From Monosporascus cannonballus (Eukaryota; Ascomycota; Sordariomycetes; Xylariales), in NCBI GenBank assembly GCA_004154925.1, contig QJNS01000025.1, positions 1 to 64,000 of the forward strand: a DNA stretch of 64,000 nucleotides. The letters are read 5' to 3'. The translations under genes and the position numbers were made by a program. The notes beneath the pieces are model-generated. The model was not told where the DNA came from, made no database searches, and was given only the letters and a program-made list of their open reading frames with translations. The number at the start of each line of letters is the position of its first letter. Position 1 is the first letter of the stretch. This document shows, piece after piece, positions 10,481 to 20,186 of this stretch.

Positions 10481-12009
10481 CAGAGATTAATTGGACCCGA
10501 TTTGCACAGTACCCCGCCATGGTTCAGAACTACCTATCTAGGGTTAGAGCTGACCTGAACCCTGGTAATCTTTTTCTAACCAGGGTGAGCAAAACCTCCC
10601 TAAACTGGAGGCCTTCTTCCAGAGATGGCTCAACTTTAGCACGCTGGTCAGCATCGTCAAGATTGGCGGAGTCCAAATCGAGCAGCGAGACTTTCTCAAG
10701 ACTGACAGGCAGCTAAGCGTTTTAGACAACTAGGCGAGTCGACGATGACATCGCCCGCTAGCATTCGCTCTGGACAGAAACAGAACAACACCATCAGCCA
10801 TCGCCGGTCATAGGCTAATACCAATACTATAATTGACAAGGTTACCGCAGATATCGTAGCGGTAGGCGCATTTAAAAGCGCGTCATATACCGGCAACGAG
10901 TGTCAGCCCCCGTAACCCTTTGCGATCCTTACCGAGTCCGGGCCCTACCCCTTTCTCCCCCGGTATTACGGATTACACAGCACTCTCTGTCACGCACGGA
11001 CTGAAAGAATGGATTACAAGGACGTGGTAGCACACATACATAGTCTAGCTCAGCAGTAAGAATTGACACTGCATTCCTGCACACCTACAAACTGCACCTT
11101 TGTGAATGAGAATTTGTAGCGTACCATTCAGCTACTCCCTGCCTTCAAAAGAACCTTTTCCTCCCTCCGAGTCATGTGCATCTCTATTTCAAACAACTGT
11201 ACCCAATGAAGTCACTCCTCCAAGCCACAACCAGCATGTATTAGATTGTACACATAACACCCAATCCTTGGAAGCTTGTTAGCGGGGCGCCGTAAGGGTT
11301 TGTTGTTTAATTATGTTCTTACCTCGCCTCTACAACCATAAAGAAAGATAGAATAAAATGATGCTCCTGAGATTCCTCTTTCCTCTATTCCTCCCACCCG
11401 GTGGAAGACTCATATGAGTCACACACTTCGTAAAGCTTGGTGGCCCTTTTAATCCTCCCCCGCCAGGTTCCCCCGGCGCTAACTATTGTTTTCGGGAAAC
11501 ACAAAACGCTATATATAACTTCAAGACCCAAAGCGTGCAGATGGTGTCATTCTCACGTGTCGGCAACTTCAGACCACCGGCACTCCCGCGTGGGTCGCCA
11601 TCGGCGACGTCGGAGCCCAACGCGAGTTGGAAGCCTGCAGCATCGCCCCCGTGAGAAACAGGACGTTTCCCGGCACCCCATTGACCCCCCAGAGCAGCCG
11701 TACCATCCGGTGTTGGGGGCCACAGTAGACCCTAACCCTCCACCAGGGATCCGTCATCCCAGCCAGCACTGGCCACCACTGGCCAGTATCCTAGCCACTG
11801 CAGATATTTCTTCCTCCTGCAACCAACAATCAACTATCTTCAACACTCTCGTTGCTGTGGTGCCCCCAACATCCAGTGCTCTGAGGCTAGATCCACGAGG
11901 ACGAACGTTTGTACGTCTAGGGGCTCGCGATCGCCAGCGTCTCGTCTGACGCCCGATTTCACGTGTTGCTTCCTAGCCCATCCGCCTAGACGTGGGGGAT
12001 GGCGACGTA
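10481..12009. other. Degenerate intergenic sequence
   Basis: Base composition is normal. A 50-codon stop-free stretch at about 10580-10735 on the plus strand reads like coding sequence (for example 'KLEAFFQRWLNF', 'EQRDFLKTDRQLS') but cannot be placed in a family. A 170-codon open frame at 11437-11949 is Pro/Arg/His-rich with no domain and is not called. Confidence 0.4.
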
Positions 12010-12603
12010 CGGGATCTCGGATGACCCGTCAGTGACGCCCCCTATCTTTCGACATCCCCCGTGATTCCCCAGGGCGCCGGTTGCTGGCCAGGCTATATAT
12101 GACCTCCCGGGCGGTGGTCAAAGGCTGATTACGCTCGCAGATGCCCTCTATCCGAAAGTCATCGGCCTCTTTCCGGCCTTGAAGGGTTCGATCGACGAGA
12201 CTGGGCTCTAATCGTTCGAAGCGGTTGCCGTTATGGTTACTGCTGCCTCTTGTAGGAACGAGCTTCTCCGCCGACTGGTTCTACGACGACAAACGGCACT
12301 CTATACGGCTCAGCGCAGCGGCCTGATCAATATGGACTATTACATCCCGGATGGCCACCCCGCATAACCCTGATGGAGTGGCCCCGTCGGCTTCTGAAGA
12401 GCATCAGTCGTTGCAGTAATCCTCGGCTTCTTCCACGGCATACCGAAGGTCAGCACGGGCAACAACCTCGCCGCAATACTTGTGACGAAGCACACCAGGA
12501 ATCTGTATCATGTCCCCTGTACTGTTTGCTCAAGAATCAGGCGATTCAATGGGCCTCAACGCGGGCGAAATACCGTCTTTTCATCAGTGGGCCACATATA
12601 TGA
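12010..12603 (+). pseudogene. Decayed HET-gene fragment (paralogue of the 5.0-6.8 kb gene)
   Basis: Across several frames the plus strand aligns with the C-terminal third of the HET protein encoded at 5046-6833. 'IYDLPGGGQRLITLADALYP' matches TYDLPSGGQQLVLLTDAIYP, and 'IGLFPALKGSIDETG' matches IGLFPPIKGSMDEAG. 'ILGFFHGIPKVSTGNNLAA' matches MLGFYNGIPAVVTGNNIRA, and 'AIQWASTRAKYRLFISGP' matches ALQWASTSWKERNFLVGGP. At least three frameshifts and one in-frame TAA (after ETGL) separate these blocks, and the N-terminal HET core is missing. Base composition is normal, so decay is by indels and nonsense and not RIP. The copy sits between the RIP island and the HET-ankyrin gene. Confidence 0.85.
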
Positions 12604-12636
12604 ATCCCCATGCACCTAGAAGCAGCACTCCGAGTA

Positions 12637-13118
12637 AGGCAAGTTAACCCAAGTCAAACAAGTCAATCCGACGCCCAGATCAAGTCAATTCGGCCATTTT
12701 TTAGGTCAAATCCAAGCCCCGATTTGACTTGCGACTTGCCATAATAGATCAAGTTTTGCCCCACAAAACATGCCCCACAAAGACAGGTCGGAGGCTGCCG
12801 GAGGAGGATAGCTCTGAACCCGCGCTGTTTTGTGTGATTTTAGCCACTAATTTGACGCCTCAGTTGCAGCCATACCGCTGTTATTAACCACTACCGCCGT
12901 CGCCATCGATCGAAGATGTCTCAATCCTCCGCCTCTAGCGACGCCGGGCACCATTTTTAGCTATGTATCCACTCGTAGATGGGGTTATCCTTTGGTGGTA
13001 ATGTGTGGTAGCCGGGGCGGATCAACTTTTTCCGGGGCGCTGACTAGTCTCAGGCTTGGCAAGCTGTTCAAGTCAAGTCCAATTGAGGCCTCAATTGGAC
13101 TTGATTCACTTGTTTGGA
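12637..13118. repeat. Candidate non-autonomous element rich in CAAGTC motifs
   Basis: About 480 bp between the HET relic and the next HET gene has dense caagtc/gacttg motifs at both ends: left end caagttaacccaagtcaaa, and right-end complement caagtgaatcaagtccaat. This gives an imperfect terminal inverted repeat. The centre is unremarkable. It could be a MITE-like or foldback element, but no clean target duplication was identified. Confidence 0.4.
13073..13104. repeat. Perfect 32-bp palindrome
   Basis: The arm tcaagtccaattgagg (13073-13088) is followed directly by its exact reverse complement (13089-13104) with no spacer. It could extrude as a cruciform, or be the tip of an element end. It lies at the right side of the CAAGTC-rich block. 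Confidence 0.9.
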
Positions 13119-13546
13119 GCGCTGCCTAGAAGTCCTGCCGTCAAGGACCAGGGCCGTTGAAATTGGCTGTTGGATTGTAATATAGACGGTGAACTGGGTG
13201 GAAGTCTCAATTCGTCATACTCTTCCTTGTTGGAGAAAATGGAGAGAGAATTCTGCACTCGTTCGTTGTCGCAGGATATGTTAAAAAGAGCAGTTCGGGC
13301 AGCTTCAGAGCAAGTGACACAACATACCTGGAAAACGCGGGGTCACCCAGACTCAGATCCAGCGCTCGCAGTCCGGCTTACTAAATATTGTGTTTCATGC
13401 GCCACACTCTGTCCTGCATGTGAACCTAACGGAGGCCTTCGCTGCCGTACTAGAAGTGATACGAATGTCCGGCCTAGTGAGCACATCAGACCAAAGAATC
13501 GCCTCCCAAAAGGTTGATATGCCATTGCTCATCGTTCAGGTTCGCC

Positions 13547-16500
13547 ATGCCCAAGGCGAGATTCGGACGGCGTAGCACGCCTCCTCGCTACGTGCAGGCA
13601 CAAAAGGACGCCGCTCTACCGACGCTCAAGAGCGAGGTCATCCTCAGGTGTTTCGAGGCCGATGGGACCACGTTCTCGTATCCGGAAAACGGGACTTGTA
13701 CGCCCGGTGCTCTACGTCTAGTGTCGGTCAGGAAACTCTTGGCCGCTGCCGGCACCGGTGTCATCGAGCTGTGGGAATGGACGGGGTGGGATGCGTGGTG
13801 GCCCCGCGATGATGAGGCGCGATTGGTGGTGGCTTTGCCACCGCAATGGCCCCGGTATGCGGCCATCTCGCATGTGTGGGCAGCGAGTGACGACGCGGCC
13901 CGGCTGGCACGCGACGCCGACCGGCCGTTGCATATACAAGTGGACGGGCCGGAGCCTCACGCCATTAGCTGGCTGGGCCTGGTGCAGGCGGCCGTGACGG
14001 CTCACGCGCACCGGTGTGACTACCTGTGGCTGGACCTGCTGTGCCTCGACCAGTTGTCGGCCGAGGACAAAGGACTGCAGATCCGCAACATGGCCGCCAT
14101 TTACCGTCACGCATCCATGGTAGCCATTATGCCCGGCGGCGTGGCGGCTGCCCAGAACTTTGACCAGCCTTCCGCGTGGATCAATCGAGCCTGGACCTTC
14201 CAGGAGGCAACGCTGGCCCGCCGAGGCTATGTGCTCGTCAACTGGTCCCTTCCGGGATCCTTCTCCTACTTTTCCAAGCTGCGGTGCCCCAGGCGCGTCG
14301 GCCCCATGCCCGCCATTGCCGTGGCTTCGCTCCGATCTCTTGCCGAGCATGGCCCCCTCGCAGAGTTGGGCACGGCCACACTGGTGGCCGACGACGGCAC
14401 CGGATCTCGCCAGCACGAATCGATATCGCGTGTCCTCTGCCTAGGCAGCAACGCCGCCTCGGTCTCGGCTCTTGCCTCAGCTATAGGTACCTCTGAGCCG
14501 GAAAAAGAAGACGCAAAGGACGGGTTTCGGCCATCTGCGTTCCATGATTCGGACAGACTGGCGCTCTTGCCTGGATGGGATACCGACGAGAGTAATAGCG
14601 ATGACGACGACAATTACGCTCGGCTTGTCCAGAAGTTCCACAAGGCCGCCGACAATTCCCCAGGCAGAGAAACCCCCGGGGCCCCGAGCCCTTCTCACAT
14701 TACCCGGGGTGCGATGGAGGAAGACCGGGCTGCCGCTCGGCCAGCGTTCCTTGACCTTGAGGCCGGGGTCCGATATACTTCTGTGTGGAGAAGCATGTGG
14801 CTGCGGACCTCGACCCGGCCTCAGGATCTCGTCTACAGCATGATGCACCTGCTGGGCACCCAGATCAAAGTCGACTACCGCCTGTCGGTGGACGAGCTCA
14901 TCTTTAAGCTGGTCGACAAAACTCGCTCCGCACCTGCATGGCTCGCAATCGGCTACCACCTGCCGGTCCGTCCCGAGTCCGGACTGATCCCCCTCTATCC
15001 CGACTTTAGCTCGCACCAGGAGCCTACCTTCTCGTTCGGCAGGACCGCCGTCCCCGTGTCGGAGGTTGTGTGCAACGGGGATTTCTTTTGCTCCGAGTTC
15101 GACATTGACATTAAGCACTCGTCCCTGACGGACGGGCACCTGATATGCGCTCTTGTTCTGGACATTGACAGAATCTCTGGTCATAACCCCGGGGAGCTGG
15201 ATCCTGACAGCCTCTCGCTGCACAAGGTGCAGCTCAGCCTGTCATGCCCGCCCGCCTATCGGCTCAACGCCACTTGCCGCTTCAAAGGCCACGTGGGCAG
15301 CCTAGCCGTCGTTGTCGGGGATCACTCACAAGAGGCCAGTCTAGGATTCTCAGCCGGCCATTTCTCGAAACCCTTTGTCATCTTTCTGGAAAGAAAGGAG
15401 ACCGGCATGTGGCAGAAGACCGGCGCCGGTTGGTTGGACGAGACGCTGGTCGCCGTCGGGATCGGGGTCTTCCGAATGACGAGAAGACATCTGCGGGTCG
15501 GTGCTGGGAGTGCGGACAAGGTGCCGGTTGAATGCGACTGCGTAAACGCAGAGAGGCATCGGCCTCCCCCAGATCGACGGGAGGAGAGCACGCAAGACCT
15601 AGACGCCGCGCTTGGCGAGGCAGCAGCCCACGGTGACGAGCAGAGGGTGTCGTGGCTGATCGGACGAGGAGCCAACGCGAATGCTCAGCTCGGCGACTTT
15701 TACGGCACACCCCTGCTCGCCGCCTGCTGCCACCGGAACGTGCGCATCGTCGAGCTCTTGCTGACAAGCGGTGCCGACGCAAATGCGGCCGCGTCGGTCT
15801 ACTCAACCGAGCTCGAAGCCACGGGATCATGGTTTGGGATGCCGCTGCAGTTGGCCTGTCTGCTGGGGCTGCGCGCTATCGCTCGCACGCTCATAGAGGG
15901 CGGCGCGCAGGTTAACGCGAGCGTGGGGCCCGAGGGCAGCGCTCTGCAGGCGGCAGTCCGGAGGCGCTACGACGTGGCTCTCGTGCAACTTTTGCTCGAT
16001 CATGGTGCCGACGCCAACGGCGGCGGCGGCATCTACGGCACACCCCTGATGGCCATGTTCCACCAAGACCATCCCCCGCTGGAGGCAGCCGAGCTGCTAG
16101 TCAGGCATGGCGCCGATATCAACAACACGGCCGGAAGGTTCATCACCGAGGATGGGTGGCTGTGCCGCAGCGCCCTGCAGATGGCCTGTCGTTACGGAGA
16201 TGTGAAGATGGTGCGCGCGTTGCTGGCGCTCGGCGCCGACCCCGACCTGCAAAGCCGGGGGTCCTTCGCCACGCCACTGCAAGAAGCCGCGGCCTGCGGA
16301 CAATCCCTTATCTGCAAGGCTCTCCTCGACAGCGGCGCCCAAGTCAATGCCGAGGGCGGTCATCTCCACAGCGCGCTGCAGGCGGCTGTCGCTGAGTCCC
16401 CGGGACGCTCGAGCTCAGAGCACACAGTACGGCTGCTAATCGGCCGGGGGGCCGACGTAAACGCAAAGGGAGGATACTACGGGTCTGCCCTGCTGGCGGC

Positions 16501-17978
16501 CAATGCCGTTGGCAGCCATTCCATTTATAGACTGCTTATTGACAACGGCGCCATCTGGGAGGACCGTGCCGGCGGCTGCTCAGGGCCGCCCGTAGGCTGG
16601 AGCCAGAAATGGATGCCGGGCTCGCTGCACTTCGCCTCCGGCATGGGCCGCTTCGAAGTTGTTGAGGAGCTGCTAGAGCGGGTGCCACCCGTCGGCACGG
16701 ATGATGACGGTCGAACGGCGCTCCATGCGGCCTGCGCAAACGGCCACGTAGCGGTGGCCGAGGTGCTGCTCCGGGGGGGCGCCAACGTGCTCGCTGTCGA
16801 CCGGTGGGGGAAGACTCCGCTACACCTTGCGGCTTCCGGCGGTTACTCGGCTCTCGTCAGGCTGCTCTCGGACGCCGGCGCGGACCCCACGGTGGCCGAC
16901 GGGGATGGGAACTCTTCTGCAGCGGTTGCTGCGTGTGCCGGGCACCTTGAAACCGTGACGCTACTTGTTGACCGCATCGCTGCCGGCGACCCGGATTGCG
17001 GGCGACGCGCTTTAGGCGAGCTGCTGCTAGAGCTGGTTGAGAACGGTTGCTACATGGCGACGCAGCGGTTGCTGCTCTCGGACTCGTGCCAGCTCGACGC
17101 CGCGGCCGTCCTCGACGCGCAGGGCCGAAACGCGGCTCATCTGGCAGCCCAGACCGGCCGCCTCGACATGCTCAACCTTGTTCTGGGGAAGGGCGTCGAC
17201 CCGCGTGCTACCGTCCGACAGCTCAACGACGGGCTCCTGCACTACGCCGCCCGTGGTTCCTCTGTCGACGTGGTGCGCAGCGTGTTGTTGATTTTCAACC
17301 CCAAGGCTGGCGAGAGCGATGCTGCTGTGGGATCAGGTGGTTGGACGCCCCTGCATTGGGCGTGCCGGAGCGGTGATGCTTGCATGGCCCGACTGTTGCT
17401 CGGGAGTGGACTCCGCCCGAGTACTGTCGTCACCACTACACCGCCGGCCGAGTGGACACCCCACGCAATCGCCGTGTTCCACCAGAACAACACCCTCCTG
17501 TCAGCGCTAGCGGCCGATCCCGAGCTGGCCGCAAGCCTCGGCGGTCCCCGGCCCATGATGATGACGACGATGACGACAACAGCGACAGGGTTACCAACAG
17601 CAGCAGAAGAAGCAGCCGCCTTGGGGCCAGGTCAAAAGTACCACGACTTTAGCTGTGACGGCTGTTGGCTTGTAAGTGGTATATCCATTCATCTGTTGAA
17701 CTAAACAGCACTGCCCATTCCTCTAACAGCCTGCCATCGTCTAGGACATTTACGGAATCCGTTTTCACTGCATCGACTGCGCCAACTTTGACTATTGCTT
17801 CATGTGCAAGCTGAGCGCGCACATCACGCACCCAGGCCACACGTTTGAGCCCGATACGTGGGAGTGGCTCCCGACGCAGAGACGCAGCATCCCAGCTCCT
17901 ACAGAGTGGGAACAAGAATTCGACTCGGACTCGGATGATTCGCGCCCCCGGTTCGGTAATCAATGCACAGGGTATTAG
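13547..17978 (+). CDS. HET-ankyrin repeat-ZZ zinc finger protein
   Basis: Two exons: 13547-17671 and 17745-17978. The intron at 17672-17744 has GTAAGT, CTAAC and CTAG. The product is about 1452 aa. The start is the ATG opening 'MPKARFGRR'; the frame extends upstream only to a TTG. The HET domain is at about 60-220, with 'YAAISHVWA' (104-112), 'LWLDLLCLDQ' (160-169) and 'WINRAWTFQE' (211-220). An acidic linker with a DDDD run lies near 350. A 'STRPQDLVYSMMHLLG' segment near 425 matches the other HET protein. Roughly 15 ankyrin repeats run from about 685 to 1320 (repeated 'GAD.NA', 'TPL..A', 'ALQAA'). After a low-complexity Thr/Met stretch comes a ZZ-type zinc finger at about 1367-1415 (CDGC, CIDC, CFMC, then His pairs), which is completed only by splicing. 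HET supplies the death effector and ankyrin repeats the likely recognition surface. No NACHT or NB-ARC motor is present. Confidence 0.88.
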
Positions 17979-19199
17979 CAGCTAACCACTCCAGCACCCC
18001 AGACCTGGCATCATAGACGGTTTAACGGAACTAGGCGCAATAAACTCCTGACAAAGGATCGGGCAACTTGCCGATCGCGCGAATGTCTAATCTGAGATTG
18101 GAATAATTAAGAGATTTTTAATACGTATATAAAGTTGCTTACGATCGTAAAGCTATTTATTAAGGACGCAACGATACCCATAGCAATGTAATAAGCGGCT
18201 ATAAGGTGTCTCGGCATAATGCAAAAACCGCTGTTAAAGGCGTTCTCTTGTGTTCGATGAGGCTGGCAGTGACAGCTGGCGCAGCTCCAGACTTCCCAGA
18301 TACGCCGCTTGTGATACTACTCCAACCCACCGCATTCGATTTTCCTGTAGCACTCCACCCATCGCCGCTTTGGCTCAGGCATTTTAGCGGACATCATCAA
18401 GGGAAGCGACTGAAACCAGTTTAGACTGAATAGGCGGTGCCCCAAATGGCTTGGAGTTTAGAGAGTGAAAATGAGTAACTTCTCGCGAGGGGAAGGCTTG
18501 TACCCCGGCTAGGCCTAAAAATAGGACTACTGAGGGACTTATAAATACTTTTGCTCCCCTATCTTAAGAATCCGCCCGTAAAGTCCTAGTTATGGTCACT
18601 TATATCTTAATGCGATCAAGGATTACAGCAACCGCCGAGACTCGGGCCGGGAAGCAACGGGTCAGAAGACAGCGGATGTGCCCTTCGTCAACTAAGTCTA
18701 CTAGCAACCGAATCATATCTCCTCTCACCTATACCATTCTCATATTCTCAACCACCCCTCCACTCCCCAACCTATCTACCTAATCTCTCTGCTATCAGGC
18801 AACCGTCCAATTTCCATGTTGTAGAAATCCGCAGTAGTAACGAACCAGATGACCTTCCAACAGAGTATTCACATTTTATCCGTACTGGGTGCCCTCGGAG
18901 GGTGAGGATGAGTGCCCTGGATCTACTGGACTTTCTGAGTTCTACGCCTATGTCCGGATGGCGTCATGCGACGGGATGGTCTCACGGGGCCTCGGATCAA
19001 CTGAGCTTCTGTTCAGGAGCAGATAGCTTAGAAAGGGGGAAGTTGTTGGTGTCGATGACTATTAGAAGGCCGAAGCTTATGGTGAACTCGGCACTCACCT
19101 TCACCCCTTAAAGGCAACCAATCGGGACTCTATATACGACTCGAGTCCGAAGCAATAGAGACACTCTTCAATACCTCTTTGAGAGAAACTGCTAACAGA
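17979..19199. other. Intergenic, no gene recognised
   Basis: A moderately AT-rich patch at 18050-18200, then ordinary sequence. Open frames of 60-72 codons carry no recognisable motifs. Confidence 0.5.
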
Positions 19200-19730
19200 A
19201 CATGACTCTTGATGCTAAATTTATAGGGCGATTTGGTTCAGCTCAGAGTCGTCAGGTGAGGCCATTGGTTTGCAATAGGCACTAGGTCTTCGGGCATTTA
19301 TGAAACTATGGAGGTGGGATAGGGAGTCTCATATCTTGCGATCCCCGAAGGTTGTTATCATGCTCTCGTTACAGGGTTGGTGGGATTGGAGAGTGACGTT
19401 GGAAGTAGCGGGAATTCCAGCGGCCAATGGGAGCAGGACGAGCTGATCGTGAACGAACCGCTCGTGTTATGCGGCCTTAATGGGCAATGGGCTAATAGTC
19501 CTTACCGGTTGCGGCCACGCCGGCGTGGTCAACGTTGCGCAGCATGCAATTGCACTTGGCGGAGGTGCACCCCCTGTATACTATCGTCGGGGGCCATCAT
19601 TTAGCCGATGCCAACAGTGAGACGATGAAGAACTCGATAAGAGATCAGAAGGCGTTAGAGCCAGAACTCTTAATGCCCGGACATTTTAATTACAAGCTGG
19701 AAGTTCAAGGTCAGGACAGAAGAAGAGATG
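19200..19730 (+). pseudogene. Metallo-beta-lactamase-fold hydrolase, 3' fragment
   Basis: Three frames in succession encode the C-terminal half of the fungal MBL-fold family related to 7,8-dihydropterin-6-methyl-ribofuranosylaminobenzene-phosphate-synthase-like proteins. The first (from about 19377) gives 'WEQDELIVNEPLV'. The second (from 19498) gives 'VLTGCGHAGVVNVAQHA', containing the family's TGCsHAG metal-site motif with Gly for Ser. The third gives 'YTIVGGHHLADAN' and 'ALEPELLMPGHF', with the last metal-binding His. Two frameshifts separate them, and the N-terminal HxHxDH region is missing. Upstream sequence at 19250-19376 contains an in-frame stop. This is clearly a decayed gene. Confidence 0.8.
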
Positions 19731-20186
19731 CTGGGTTGTATGTGCCATATTTGGAAGGGACGACATATTAACTCGCTTAGCGAGCTCTACTGGAATTTCA
19801 GTATATCTTCCCTTCTTAACGCTCATGGCCGTTATTGTTATATGATACAGATATGGGATAGTTCCAGATATCACTGGTTTTGTGCAAAAACGAGGAAAGT
19901 TGGTATTCGTATCGCTTATAAGTTTAATTCCCGCTTATATGCATAATTGCATGACGATACTACAGTGACGTCAACGTATCGTACCACGCAAGACGCGCGC
20001 AAAGTTCTTGCCTCAAGGTCAATTGGTACTAATGGAATCAAACTGCTTTCTACTTCGCATTCCTTTCTTAGGTAGAAGGTAAACGGTTATACCGATCTAG
20101 ATTTTTCACTTTGAAAACGACTGGTAAATCATGGCATGTATCCTGCGTCTTCACACCACCATTGAGACCTTTTGTGCTCTGCGACG
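19731..20186. other. Intergenic and phospholipase promoter side
   Basis: No gene recognised. The stretch lies directly upstream of the phospholipase start. Confidence 0.5.

Noticed and set aside
11437..11949. A 170-codon frame rich in Pro, Arg and His
   Set aside because: No domain, a compositional look, and it lies in a degenerate region beside a pseudogene.
13547..17978. HET-ankyrin protein as an NLR (STAND) protein
   Set aside because: No Walker A/B or NACHT/NB-ARC motif was found between the HET and ankyrin regions.
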